Below are positions 9,986 through 18,316 of a DNA stretch of 64,000 nucleotides, in pieces. The stretch is from Haliea sp. (GTDB lineage Bacteria > Pseudomonadota > Gammaproteobacteria > Pseudomonadales > Halieaceae), in contig JADJAL010000001.1 in assembly GCA_016704305.1 (NCBI GenBank), forward strand, positions 124,001-188,000, written 5' to 3'. The first letter of the stretch is position 1. Every line of letters starts with the position of its first letter. Made by a program: the position numbers and the translations under genes. Under the pieces are notes generated by a model. That model made no database searches. It worked only from the letters and a program-made list of their open reading frames with translations, and was not told where the DNA came from.

Positions 9986-10921
9986 TTACGCCATCTCACC
10001 GTGTCGATAGGCGGGAAAATAGCTGGTCTCGGGTGGCTTGGCGGCGGCCACCAGCTCAGCGTACTTGGAAGGGTTGAAAATGTGCCCGCAAAAATACGCG
10101 GTGCGTGTTTCCTGCGTCCAACCGAGTTTATGTTGGCGAATGCTCTCGGCGCCACTCTCGTTCAACCCGGGCACGCCCATCAGGTTGCACCAGCGCGCCT
10201 GATCGGCAAGCAGGTCCAGGCCGGTCCAGATTATTGCGTAAAGCGCGGACAGGTCATAACCAAGGGGGCTGCATCCGAGAATATGTCCGTACGCCACCCC
10301 CCCATGGCAGAAATACAACGCTGCAGCGACCAACTCTCCATGATGCGTGGCATACAGCAACCTGGCTCCGGGAACCGCCAATTGCAGGGCAAATGCTTCT
10401 CTCGATAACTGTCTCGGTGGTGCAATCCGATGCCTGTTCACCGCATGCCCATATATCTCCATCCATCCATCCAGGAACTGTGGCGGATCGGGATGTTCTT
10501 CCACGGTAAGCTTGTTAAGGGCTTTGCGCGCGGTTTCCCTGTGATGCTTCGAGACAACCTTCTCGCGCGGTTTTTGCATATCAATCACGTAATGTTCTTT
10601 GAACGGAACTACCCGATCATGGAAGCATTCGCGTAAATCGCGTTCGGTGTAGTTCCCAAACGGATCGGTAACGAGCGACAAACTCACCAGGTCGTCGCGC
10701 AACTCCGCGACATCCCTGTGTAGCAGCGACCAATCCCGGCAAGCAAACAATGGATAACAGCCCATGCCGTCCAGGTAACTACTTCCTGGTATGGTTCTTT
10801 CCAAAATCCAGCCACCGCAATGCACAAGCTCGCGCGGCGCGCCGCGTTGCGTGACGGACTGCGCGAAGAGTGGGTGCAAGTAGCCCGTAACCGCAGCATC
10901 AGTTTGAGGACCATTGTGCAT
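9986..10921 (-). CDS. GNAT/FemAB-like acyltransferase (BioF2-type domain)
   Basis: About 311 residues from ATG 10921 (MHNGPQTD). The frame is open to 11092, so a longer start cannot be excluded. The C-terminal half (about 170-290) resembles the Acetyltransf_6 (FemAB-like GNAT) domain: KHHRETARKALNKL, ARLLYATHHGELVAAALYF and YDLSALYAIIWTGLDLLAD are the usual beta-strand and acyl-CoA/aminoacyl pocket segments. Such proteins transfer acyl or aminoacyl groups to cell-envelope or polysaccharide precursors. It converges with the molybdopterin enzyme (31 bp gap) and follows the acylase gene on the same strand. Function beyond the fold is unknown. Confidence 0.7.
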   Translation of the reverse strand: MHNGPQTDAAVTGYLHPLFAQSVTQRGAPRELVHCGGWILERTIPGSSYLDGMGCYPLFACRDWSLLHRDVAELRDDLVSLSLVTDPFGNYTERDLRECFHDRVVPFKEHYVIDMQKPREKVVSKHHRETARKALNKLTVEEHPDPPQFLDGWMEIYGHAVNRHRIAPPRQLSREAFALQLAVPGARLLYATHHGELVAAALYFCHGGVAYGHILGCSPLGYDLSALYAIIWTGLDLLADQARWCNLMGVPGLNESGAESIRQHKLGWTQETRTAYFCGHIFNPSKYAELVAAAKPPETSYFPAYRHGEMA

Positions 10922-11099
10922 CGATAAGCTGTCTACCACGGAAATCCCACCATTAGAAATCGAACGGGCACTCGTTCCAGGCATGCGGTCATTGTGAAGA
11001 AGGCTTTGCCAGCAATCACGGGAGGCGGCCTGTGGCGCCAGAGTGTACCCCGACGCCACTGCCATTTCACGCTTCGGGTCGCCCAATGGCAACCAGACG

Positions 11100-13514
11100 T
11101 CAATCCGTAATCGTCACCCGCCCAATCTCCTGCGCATCGCGATCCGCTTCGCAGAACGGCATGTCGATCCAGCCGCCGCTGGAATACAGTTTGGTCGCAT
11201 CGGCGTAATGCTCCGATGCCGGATCAGTGGATTGCGAGTAGGTCAGGATCGCGTAGGCATCCGGGCAGTCGCTCTCGTCCCAGGTGATGGCCTGGATGTA
11301 GCTGTTGCCGTGGCGGATGCTGGAGTAACCCTCGCCCTCGACCAGGTTGGAGGTGATCACGCTGAACATCATGTCGCCGGAGCCGCCGTGGATCGGGATG
11401 CGCTCGCCGTTCTTCTCCACGAACTGCACCTCGCCCCAGGGGCGGTCCAGTGGGATGCCGGCCGTGTTGAGCGCCACCACCGCCGCCGTCAATGCGTTCT
11501 GCACGGCGGTCACTACCGAGGGATCGTCCAGGTTCAGGTCGCGCGGCGTGTTGACCGGGTCGGCGGGATCGAAGGGTGTCACCCACATGTTGGGCGTCGA
11601 GCGCATCACGCGCCAGAACTCGTAGAAGACATGGCCGCCCACGCTGTCGATGCGGTGCGTGCGATCCCAGTTCGCCAGAATCTCGCAGGCGATCAACTCC
11701 TGGGAAATGCCGGCCAAGGCGTCCTCCGGCCAGTCCTGGCAAACTTCCAGCACCGCATCCAGCACCAGCGCGGCGGCATGGTTGTCGGCGCTGTAATGCA
11801 ACTGGCGGATGGTGTTGATGCTGAAACCGGGCGCGCCGAGACCGTCGGTACCGGCGAGGCGTTTCTCCGCCTGCGAGAACGTCGCGCGCGTGCGACGACT
11901 CTGTTCCACGCGCTCCTTGCCAATAATCGGCGAGTAGCCTTCCAGCAGGTGGCGCGGGTTGGAGAGCCAGTAGCTGTCGTTGGCGTTTGCGCCGTACTCG
12001 CGCGTCTCCAGTTTGGGCAGGCTGTCATAGCCGAATATCTTCGCCGCCGTGCCCTCGTCACTGCCCAGTTCACACTCGGGGTCCGAACCGTCCAGCGTGG
12101 GGTAGCCAAACCCCGTGACGGCCGTCTGCAGCGGGCCGCGCACGCAATTCTTGTACTGCACCGACGTCACATGGGGCGTGACGGAAATGTCGCCATAGAA
12201 GGCATCGCCGTAGCGGTCAGCCGCAATCGTATTGACCCATGGGATGCCCATATCGCGCAGCGCATTTTTAAATTCGCCCAGGTTGCGCGACTTGCCCATG
12301 TTGATCCACTGGTTCAGTCCGCGCAGGTTTTCCAGGTTGGCGTCGAAATAGCTGAGCACCGAACCGTTGATCGTGGGCCAACCGTCGAGCAGGCTGTTGA
12401 TGCCGCCGAGGTTGACGATGGCGCCGTAGTGCGAGAAGTAGAAGGTGTGCTCCACCGTCTCCAACTCACCGCTTTCATCCAGGCGCTGGGCGCTGACCGT
12501 CTCACTGGTGATGTCGCGGTACTGCCCGTCGTAGAGATATTGCATGCGGTTTTCCGGATTCAGCGTCAGCTCGTAAAAATTGAAGCGCGAGGCGGTGCTG
12601 ACGGTGTGCGACCAGGCGAGATCGCGGTTGAACGCAATCACCGGGGCCGGCAGTCCACCGAGCGCCGCGCCCATCACGTCGTACTCGTCACCGAGTGTCA
12701 GGTGGAACATGAAAAAGCGCTGCGGTCCCGCCCACGGAAAATGCGGGTTGCCAAACAAAATCCCTGAATTGGTTTGCGAGGCATCCGCGCCTATCGCGTA
12801 GGCATTGCTGCCGAGCGCGCCGCCCTTGGGCAGTGGCAGGTTCGCATCGAACTGCGCCTGGCTGAGTCCAGCCAACATCAGCGCGGCGGGCGCCACACCT
12901 TCTGGCGCCGTCACGCGCGCCATGTCAGCGCTCGGCTCGGCAGCGACGATGTAATCCGTCAACGGGCCGGCACTGCCCACCAGCACCGCCTTGTGCACCA
13001 TGCGCACGACATCCCGCAGGTCGACGTCACGCACCCATGGCGCGCCGCGACACCCCTCATCGCCCTCGGCAAGGTTGTCTACGCCGGTCTCGGCCAGATA
13101 GCGATTGAGTCCTGCCGCATAGCCGGTGAGATTCTCAACGATGTAGCCGGGGATGTCCTCGGCGATCATGCGCTCCACGCGCGCGTCGCTGTTGTACAAC
13201 TTCATCACCAGATCGGCGTTCAGGTCGCCGTCCTCGCCGAGGTAGCGCGCGGATTCACCGGCGGCGCGCACATATTCACGCATGATGGTGCAGTAATTCT
13301 CGCGCGCATACGCGTAACCCACGCCATAGCCAGCGCTGCCGTAGTCCTGCGCGGTGACGTGGGGGATGCCATACTGCGTCCAGACGATGTCGGCGGAATA
13401 ACCGCTCGCCTCGGGAGCCTGTTTGCTGTCGTTGCTGTCGCTGCAGGCGGCGAGCGCAAGGGTCACCAGCGCGGCTAGCGGAAAGTATTTACGGGTGCGG
13501 ATGAAGGCATTCAT
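11100..13514 (-). CDS. Penicillin acylase family lipoprotein (Ntn-hydrolase; acyl-homoserine-lactone or amide acylase type)
   Basis: An 804-residue Ntn hydrolase precursor. The signal ends in a lipobox, LALAAC (Cys24), so it is predicted to be a lipoprotein. The self-processing junction is GGALGSNAYAIG, with Ser236 becoming the new N-terminal nucleophile of the beta chain. The FGNPHFPW segment just after is typical of AHL acylases and penicillin acylases. The WTQYGIPHVTAQDYGSAGYG start and the late GRV...IHGGSGDMMFSV region match the family. Expected activity is hydrolysis of amide-linked acyl groups (N-acyl-homoserine lactones, beta-lactams or N-acyl amino acids); the true substrate is not predictable. 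Length is normal. Confidence 0.9.
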   Translation of the reverse strand: MNAFIRTRKYFPLAALVTLALAACSDSNDSKQAPEASGYSADIVWTQYGIPHVTAQDYGSAGYGVGYAYARENYCTIMREYVRAAGESARYLGEDGDLNADLVMKLYNSDARVERMIAEDIPGYIVENLTGYAAGLNRYLAETGVDNLAEGDEGCRGAPWVRDVDLRDVVRMVHKAVLVGSAGPLTDYIVAAEPSADMARVTAPEGVAPAALMLAGLSQAQFDANLPLPKGGALGSNAYAIGADASQTNSGILFGNPHFPWAGPQRFFMFHLTLGDEYDVMGAALGGLPAPVIAFNRDLAWSHTVSTASRFNFYELTLNPENRMQYLYDGQYRDITSETVSAQRLDESGELETVEHTFYFSHYGAIVNLGGINSLLDGWPTINGSVLSYFDANLENLRGLNQWINMGKSRNLGEFKNALRDMGIPWVNTIAADRYGDAFYGDISVTPHVTSVQYKNCVRGPLQTAVTGFGYPTLDGSDPECELGSDEGTAAKIFGYDSLPKLETREYGANANDSYWLSNPRHLLEGYSPIIGKERVEQSRRTRATFSQAEKRLAGTDGLGAPGFSINTIRQLHYSADNHAAALVLDAVLEVCQDWPEDALAGISQELIACEILANWDRTHRIDSVGGHVFYEFWRVMRSTPNMWVTPFDPADPVNTPRDLNLDDPSVVTAVQNALTAAVVALNTAGIPLDRPWGEVQFVEKNGERIPIHGGSGDMMFSVITSNLVEGEGYSSIRHGNSYIQAITWDESDCPDAYAILTYSQSTDPASEHYADATKLYSSGGWIDMPFCEADRDAQEIGRVTITD

Positions 13515-13597
13515 GGTCTACCTCTTGTTATCGTTTTGAACGGTGTTTGCAGGCGACTAATCTGGCATTAAATCATGCTGGCATTGTACTCGCCTCG

Positions 13598-14362
13598 CTA
13601 GCGCTTCCTGAAGTTGGGCGGGCGCTTTTCCATGAAGGCCATTATCGCCTCGATATTTTCCGGGGAACCCACCTGGCGTTTCATCCCGGCCTGTTCGGCG
13701 ACGATGGCCGCATCGATGGCAGGCAGATGGTGCATGCGCAGCGAGCGCTTTATTTCGCGCAGGGAATTCACCGGCCACTGCGCGATTTCACGGGCCTTGG
13801 CCAGCGCGTGCTCGAACAGCGCGGCATCGGGCAACGCGGCGGCGGCGATGCCGCACTGCACGGCTTTCTCGGCATCGATCCACTGCGCGGTGTAGAACAA
13901 TTCTGCCGCGCGCTGCGCGCCGATATTGGCCTGCAGCATGTAGCTGCTGCCCCACTCCGGCACCACGCCGAGGCTGGCAAATGGCAACCGCATGCGCAGG
14001 CTCTGCCCGACGTACACAATGTCGGCATGGAACAACACCGTCGCGCCGCCGCCAATCGCCACGCCCTGCGCGGCCGCGACCAGGGGTTTATCAAACTCCA
14101 CCACCGCCCGCGCTGCCGCTTCGAACGGGTGTTCCTCGCCCTCCCTGGCATCGCCAAAACTGGCGAGGTCGACGCCGGAACAGAAATTCTCCCCGGCGCC
14201 GCACAGCAGCGCACAGACCACGTCGTCGTCGGCAGCGGCCGCCCTGAATGTGTCGCGCAGGCCTGCCCACATCTCGGTATTGATGGCGTTTTTCTTGCCG
14301 GGGCGATTGAAGGTGACAACCAGCACGCCGTCGCGATTGTCAGTCTGGAGCAGATCGGTCAT
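13598..14362 (-). CDS. Enoyl-CoA hydratase/isomerase family protein (crotonase)
   Basis: A 254-residue crotonase. The CoA/oxyanion-hole signatures are visible: TFNRPGKKNAINTEMW at the N-terminus, GENFCSGVDLASFGD (first oxyanion loop) and QGVAIGGGATVLFHADIVY (second). In the catalytic region VPEWGSSYMLQ, Glu sits near the usual acid position. It would hydrate or isomerise a 2-enoyl-CoA. It is 18 bp downstream of the nitroreductase gene on the same strand and belongs to the 13.6-21.5 kb catabolic block. Whether it acts as hydratase or isomerase is not certain. Confidence 0.88.
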   Translation of the reverse strand: MTDLLQTDNRDGVLVVTFNRPGKKNAINTEMWAGLRDTFRAAAADDDVVCALLCGAGENFCSGVDLASFGDAREGEEHPFEAAARAVVEFDKPLVAAAQGVAIGGGATVLFHADIVYVGQSLRMRLPFASLGVVPEWGSSYMLQANIGAQRAAELFYTAQWIDAEKAVQCGIAAAALPDAALFEHALAKAREIAQWPVNSLREIKRSLRMHHLPAIDAAIVAEQAGMKRQVGSPENIEAIMAFMEKRPPNFRKR

Positions 14363-14380
14363 AGGGTTACCTTTGGCGTG

Positions 14381-15055
14381 TCAGGAGTGGAAGTTAACCG
14401 CATCGGGCAACGCGGCGCGATCGGTCAGGCAGGCGTTCACCGGATCGTCCGGGTTGGGGTAACCGAACGATATGCCGAACACCAGCTTGTTGCTCGCGTC
14501 GATCCCCAGTTGCTCGCGCACGAAATCCGCCTGGAAACCGAGCGCGGTCTGCGGGCAACTGCCGAGCCCGTGCGCGGTCAGCGCCAGCATCAACGTCTGC
14601 GCATACATGCCGAGGTCGGCGGCCTCGCGCAGGCCGAAAGGCTCGGGCAGGAACAGGAAGGCAACGTGCGGCGCATCAAAGAAGGTGAAGTTGCGCATGA
14701 ACTGCGCGTTGCGCTTCGCCTTGTCCTCGCGCGCAATACCGGCCGCGTCATACAGCGCCTGCGCGGCACCGTACTGTCGCTCCTTGTACACACCCTGGTA
14801 GACACCGTCGTAAGGGAAGTCCATGCTGAAATTGCCCGCGGCAAAACGCTCGGGCATTTCCCTGCGCAGCGTTTCCAGCTTTGCACCGGACACCACGTGC
14901 ACAACCCACGGCTGGCTGTTGCAGTTGCTGGGCGCGCGCTGCGCTACGTTGAAAATGGTGGCCAGTGTCTTTGCGTCCACCTGCTGAGGCAAAAACGCCC
15001 GCAGCGAATGGCGTGAGGTTACGATCTCGTCGAAAATGGCGGCTCGTTCAGTCAT
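14381..15055 (-). CDS. Nitroreductase family protein
   Basis: A 224-residue FMN-dependent nitroreductase-fold protein. The N-terminal RHSLRAFLPQQV is the usual RxSxRxF FMN-phosphate motif. APSNCNSQPWVVHVVSG is the second FMN contact and LGMYAQTLMLALTAHGLGSCPQ the dimer/FMN helix. It ends with FGISFGYPNPDDPVN, which is standard for the NfsA/NfnB-like group. It would use NAD(P)H to reduce nitro, quinone or enone-type compounds. It lies between two crotonase genes on the same strand, so a role in reducing a catabolic intermediate is possible, but this is inference. Confidence 0.9.
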   Translation of the reverse strand: MTERAAIFDEIVTSRHSLRAFLPQQVDAKTLATIFNVAQRAPSNCNSQPWVVHVVSGAKLETLRREMPERFAAGNFSMDFPYDGVYQGVYKERQYGAAQALYDAAGIAREDKAKRNAQFMRNFTFFDAPHVAFLFLPEPFGLREAADLGMYAQTLMLALTAHGLGSCPQTALGFQADFVREQLGIDASNKLVFGISFGYPNPDDPVNACLTDRAALPDAVNFHS

Positions 15056-15126
15056 GGTTATGCTCGCGTTTCTGGAAGTTGTTGTCGCCTGGGATACGGT
15101 TAGCAGAATTTGGGGTCCAGAATTTC

Positions 15127-15199
15127 GGGTCAGAGTAAAAATGGGTTGATGGTATTGGAATTCGCAACAGCATCCGATAGCCCATTTTTACTCTGACCC
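15127..15199. repeat. GGGTCAGAG-type palindromic repeat (perfect 19-bp arms)
   Basis: Arms 15127-15145 and 15181-15199 are perfect inverted repeats starting GGGTCAGAGTAAAAATGGG, separated by 35 bp. A second outer TTTGGGGTC at 15109-15117 also matches the GACCCCAAA that closes the right arm. The GGGTCAGAG head recurs in the 18236-18310 element and in two direct copies at 16403-16413 and 16574-16584. It lies between the nitroreductase and the next crotonase. It resembles dispersed REP-like repeats. No transposase is present in the window. Confidence 0.85.
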
Positions 15200-15217
15200 C
15201 AAACTACAGGCACGTGT

Positions 15218-16036
15218 TTACTGGCCGGTGAAATTGGCCTTGCGCTTTTCCTTGAACGCGCGCATCCCTTCCTTCGCATCGGTGGAGGCGAATACCGGGT
15301 TGGCGAGTTCGTCCGACAGCAACATGGCGTCTGATTCCCTCACATCCGTCTGGATGTCACGCAGCGACTTCGTGATCGCCTTCAGCGCCAGGGGCCCGGT
15401 CTCGCATATCTGCGCAGCGATTTCTTTTGCCGCGGCCAACGCCTGGCCCTTGGGCACGAGACGGTTCACCAGGCCCCAGTCCAACGCTTCCTGCGCCGTG
15501 ACGTGGCGGCCCAGCAACAGCATTTCCGCAGCGAGGCAATAGGGTATCTGGCGCGGCAGGCGAATGCTCGAGCCCGCCATCGGGTAGAGCCCGCGAGCGA
15601 CTTCGGTGACGCCGAACGTCGCGTCCTCGGCGGCGACCCGGATGTCTGTACCCGCTAATATCTCCGTGCCGCCGGCCAGTGCGTAGCCCTCCACGGCGAG
15701 TATCAACGGCTTGTTGGGCCGGTTGTCGCGCAGCAGCGCCTGCCAGTGCACGTTCGGCACCTTGCCCATCAGTTCCATGAACTCCTCGGTGGAGCGATGA
15801 TCGCCATCGGCGCCGGCCTTGAGGTCCATCCCGGCACAAAAGGTATTGCCATTCGCGGTGAGGATGGCGCACATCAGGCTGTCGTCCTCATCCAGTCGAC
15901 GCCATGCCCTGTACAAACCCAGCAGCATTTCGGGGCTGAATGCGTTCTTCGCCTCGGGGCGGTTGAGGGTGACGATGAGCACCTTGCCCTCCTGTTCCAC
16001 GATGCAGTTCTTGGTGCTGATATCCAGTTCGGCCAT
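15218..16036 (-). CDS. Enoyl-CoA hydratase family protein (crotonase)
   Basis: A 272-residue crotonase with TLNRPEAKNAFSPEML, the oxyanion loops GNTFCAGMDLKAGAD and EGYALAGGTEILAGTDIRV, and GVTEVARGLYPMAGSSIRLPR in the active-site helix. The Met-Ala at the usual Glu/Asp-Gly position means the standard catalytic acid is not obvious. It may be an isomerase, hydrolase or specialised hydratase rather than a simple 2-enoyl-CoA hydratase. Start ATG 16036 gives the usual N-terminal length. Repeats lie on both sides. The neighbouring ligase and thiolase-like genes on the same strand suggest a role in the same CoA-ester pathway. Confidence 0.87.
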   Translation of the reverse strand: MAELDISTKNCIVEQEGKVLIVTLNRPEAKNAFSPEMLLGLYRAWRRLDEDDSLMCAILTANGNTFCAGMDLKAGADGDHRSTEEFMELMGKVPNVHWQALLRDNRPNKPLILAVEGYALAGGTEILAGTDIRVAAEDATFGVTEVARGLYPMAGSSIRLPRQIPYCLAAEMLLLGRHVTAQEALDWGLVNRLVPKGQALAAAKEIAAQICETGPLALKAITKSLRDIQTDVRESDAMLLSDELANPVFASTDAKEGMRAFKEKRKANFTGQ

Positions 16037-16131
16037 GGTGTTTTACCTTTTGCTGCGGTTGGTAGTTGGGTGTGTTTGACTGTAAAACTTTTTATGCGAC
16101 TGCGGTCGTCCTGTGCCTGTTGCACGATCCC

Positions 16132-16208
16132 GGGGCTGATTGGGTGAGGTCCCCCGCTCCTCGAAAGGCTGAGATACTCGTCACGGGAGACCTCACCCAA
16201 CCAGCCCC
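16132..16208 (-). repeat. Long hairpin A: 25-bp stem with conserved GAGTATC loop
   Basis: Arms 16132-16156 and 16184-16208 pair at 23 of 25 positions. The two differences are G-T wobbles only on the minus strand. Read on that strand, the loop contains GAGTATCTCAGCCTTTCGA. The same 19-nt sequence is the complete loop of hairpin B on the plus strand, whose stem is unrelated. Orientation is set by the loop. There is no poly-T tract on either side, so it is not an ordinary Rho-independent terminator. Confidence 0.85.
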
Positions 16209-16289
16209 TGGCATCTCGCGAAAAGCAGGAAAAGGCAACAAAAGTAAAGCGACCTTTTTTTGGCTAATGACACCAAGCCTGCAGCCTCA

Positions 16290-16366
16290 GGCCCGGTGGG
16301 TGCACTCTCTCACAGGGTGAGTATCTCAGCCTTTCGAACCCTGTGGGAGAGTGCACCCATCGGGCC
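16290..16366 (+). repeat. Long hairpin B: 29-bp stem with conserved GAGTATC loop
   Basis: Arms 16290-16318 and 16338-16366 pair at 27 of 29 positions. Both differences are G-T/T-G wobbles on the plus strand. The 19-nt loop 16319-16337 is GAGTATCTCAGCCTTTCGA, identical to the loop core of hairpin A read on the opposite strand. A and B form a divergent pair separated by 81 bp. The stem sequences of A and B do not resemble each other, so structure and loop are conserved rather than the stem sequence. Confidence 0.87.
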
Positions 16367-16447
16367 ACGATGCCAATTCCGTGCACATCCCCAACGGAAA
16401 AGGACTCTGACCCGAATGGCACTCTGTCCGAGATCGGCGCCAAACCA

Positions 16448-16528
16448 AGTAGAGCTTGTCAGGACCCGCCGTAAATACGTCCATAGGTTCGGCCACCATG
16501 GCCTCAGACGGTCCCGTCAAGCTCTACT
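16448..16528 (-). repeat. Structured repeat copy E2 (same family as 7497-7616)
   Basis: Arms 16449-16466 and 16510-16527 are inverted repeats (16 Watson-Crick pairs, one G-T wobble on the minus strand, one A-A). An inner hairpin at 16491-16503 reads GGCCA-CCA-TGGCC. Read on the minus strand, the element aligns with E1: GGGACCGT closing the stem, an inner CATGG hairpin, CCT, an ATGGACGT segment, then GGCGGGTCC. The stem differs from that of E1. It is bracketed by direct repeats GACTCTGACCC (16403-16413, 16574-16584) and an inverted CGAATGGCACT pair (16413-16423, 16564-16574). With A and B it fills the 550-bp gap 16037-16586. Confidence 0.75.
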
Positions 16529-16586
16529 GATTTGACGCCACGTACTGCTTTTCAGCTTAAGTAAGTGCCATTCGACTCTGACCCCT

Positions 16587-18215
16587 TTAGGCGACCTTGT
16601 GTTTCCCCGACAGCGCAATCTCCAGCGCCTTGGGATACGCCGGCTTTCCACTCGGCGCACGCGGCACTTCCGCGACGACGTGCAACTCGCGCGGCACCTT
16701 GTAACCGGCGATAAATTTGCGCGCGTGTTCCTGCACCTCACCCAGGGACAGTTTCGCGTCACCACGCGGCGCCACGACTGCGGTCACCCGGCTGCCGAAG
16801 CGCTCGTCCGGCGTCGCCACCACGAGGCAATCGAAAATATCCGGGTTCGCTTTCAATGCCTGCTCCACTTCTTCCGGGAACACTTTCTCGCCGCCGGAGT
16901 TGATGCAGTTGGAACCACGACCGTAGACCGTGATGCTGTCGTCGTCTTCGCGGCGCGCCTCATCGCCCAGCAGCAGCCAGGGTTTGCCGTCCACGGTGAC
17001 AATCGTTTTCGCGGTTTTTACAGGATCGTTGTAGTAGCCCACGGGGATGTGGCCGCTGCGCGCGAAGATACCCATCTCGCCGCGCTCCACGTGCCGATGC
17101 GGTTCGCCTGCGACATCGCTGATAACTGACATGAACTCGCTTTTCACCACGTTGCCGAGGCCCTGCCCTTTCTTGCCGCCGCCATCGAAGCCCATGTTGC
17201 CGCTCTCGGAGGAGCCGAACGAGTTGGAGATGAAGACATTGGGGAAATTCTGGCGGAACGCTTCCTGCTTGCTCTCGGAGAATACGGCGCCGCCGGAGCC
17301 GATATTGAACACGGAGCTCAGGTCCCAACGACCGGGGTGTGCTGCCAGCGCATCCAGCAATGGCACGGCCATCGCATCGCCGACGATGGAAATGGAATTG
17401 ACCTTCTCCCGCGCGACAATATCCCACACATCCTCGCCAATCAGCGAGCGGCCAGGATTTAACACCACGGAATTTCCGGCCAGCAGCTGGATACAGGCAT
17501 ACCACCAGCAGGCGCCGTGCATCAGCGGCGCCAGCGCCATGCCGACGATGGCGAAGTCGGCGACGCGCCCGGCGATCTGCTCGGGTTCAGTGATCGCGCC
17601 GTCCGGGTGGAACCAGCCGCCACCGCCCATCGCAGCGAAGAACACGGCCTTGTGCGGCCACATCACGCCCTTGGGCATGCCGGTGGTGCCGCCGGTGTAA
17701 AGAATAAACAAGTCATCATCCGCGCGTTCGGCAAAATCGCGTTTGTCGCTCTGGCCCTGCATCGAGGCCTCGTACTCGACGGCGCCAATCAACGCGGGAT
17801 CACAGCCCGAATCATCCTGCACATAGATAAATGTTTTCAGGTCAGGCACCGACTTGCGCACTGTATCGATATGGGGGATGAATTCCTGGTTGTGAATGCA
17901 GGCGACCATGTGCGCGTTGTCAAAGATGTACAGCAGTTCATCCTCTACGTAGCGGTAATTGACGTTGATGGGCACGGCGCGAATCTTGAAGCACGCCAGC
18001 ATGCCCTCGAGGTACTCGTTGCAGTTGTAGAGGTAGAGCCCGACATGGTCACCCGCCTTCACACCCTGCCCGGTGAGATAGTGGGCCAGCTTGTTGGCGC
18101 GCTGCTCCAGTTCCGCATAAGTGGCGCGTTGCTCGCCGCACACCAGTGCGCTGCGGGTGGGCACCTTGTCTGCCACCATTTCGTACAGGTCGGCAATGTT
18201 GAAGTGCTTGGCCAT
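16587..18215 (-). CDS. Acyl-CoA synthetase (AMP-forming; FadD19-like)
   Basis: A 542-residue ANL-superfamily ligase. The P-loop-like motif LFILYTGGTTGMPKGVMWPHK (A3) has the extended MPKGVMW form seen in steroid and branched-acid ligases such as FadD19. SNSFGSSESGNMGFDGGG is the A5 region and LLLGDEARREDDDSITVYGRGSNCINSGGEKVFPEEVE holds A7-A8, with the hinge after the GRGSN motif. The C-terminal Lys lies in APSGKPAYPKAL. It would convert a carboxylic acid to its CoA ester with ATP. It sits between crotonase genes and the thiolase/DUF35 set on one strand, so it probably activates the acid that enters this pathway. Start ATG 18215 is 20 bp from a GGGGTCAGAG palindrome. Confidence 0.9.
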   Translation of the reverse strand: MAKHFNIADLYEMVADKVPTRSALVCGEQRATYAELEQRANKLAHYLTGQGVKAGDHVGLYLYNCNEYLEGMLACFKIRAVPINVNYRYVEDELLYIFDNAHMVACIHNQEFIPHIDTVRKSVPDLKTFIYVQDDSGCDPALIGAVEYEASMQGQSDKRDFAERADDDLFILYTGGTTGMPKGVMWPHKAVFFAAMGGGGWFHPDGAITEPEQIAGRVADFAIVGMALAPLMHGACWWYACIQLLAGNSVVLNPGRSLIGEDVWDIVAREKVNSISIVGDAMAVPLLDALAAHPGRWDLSSVFNIGSGGAVFSESKQEAFRQNFPNVFISNSFGSSESGNMGFDGGGKKGQGLGNVVKSEFMSVISDVAGEPHRHVERGEMGIFARSGHIPVGYYNDPVKTAKTIVTVDGKPWLLLGDEARREDDDSITVYGRGSNCINSGGEKVFPEEVEQALKANPDIFDCLVVATPDERFGSRVTAVVAPRGDAKLSLGEVQEHARKFIAGYKVPRELHVVAEVPRAPSGKPAYPKALEIALSGKHKVA

Positions 18216-18235
18216 TCTATTTATCTCCCATAAAA

Positions 18236-18310
18236 GGGGTCAGAGCCCTTTATTCTTGTTGAATCTCAACGGCTATGAGGCAGAACCCGGTGAAAAAGGG
18301 CTCTGACCCC
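18236..18310. repeat. GGGGTCAGAG palindromic repeat (perfect 16-bp arms)
   Basis: Arms 18236-18251 and 18295-18310 form a perfect inverted repeat starting GGGGTCAGAGCCCTTT with a 43-bp spacer. The GGGGTCAGAG head matches the 15127-15199 element, but the inner part of the arm differs. It fills almost the whole gap between the thiolase-like gene (stop 18317) and the ligase gene, so it must lie inside any transcript spanning them and could act as an intercistronic hairpin. Confidence 0.85.
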
Positions 18311-18316
18311 ATCACG

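Noticed and set aside
11043..12767. 574-codon plus-strand open frame
   Set aside because: It is antisense to the penicillin acylase gene, whose motifs are all present; low-complexity His/Arg/Val-rich translation.
13547..15016. 489-codon plus-strand open frame
   Set aside because: It is antisense to a crotonase and a nitroreductase with clear motifs.
16132..16366. Ordinary Rho-independent terminators for hairpins A and B
   Set aside because: Stems of 25-29 bp with 19-27 nt loops and no T-run directly after the stem do not fit.
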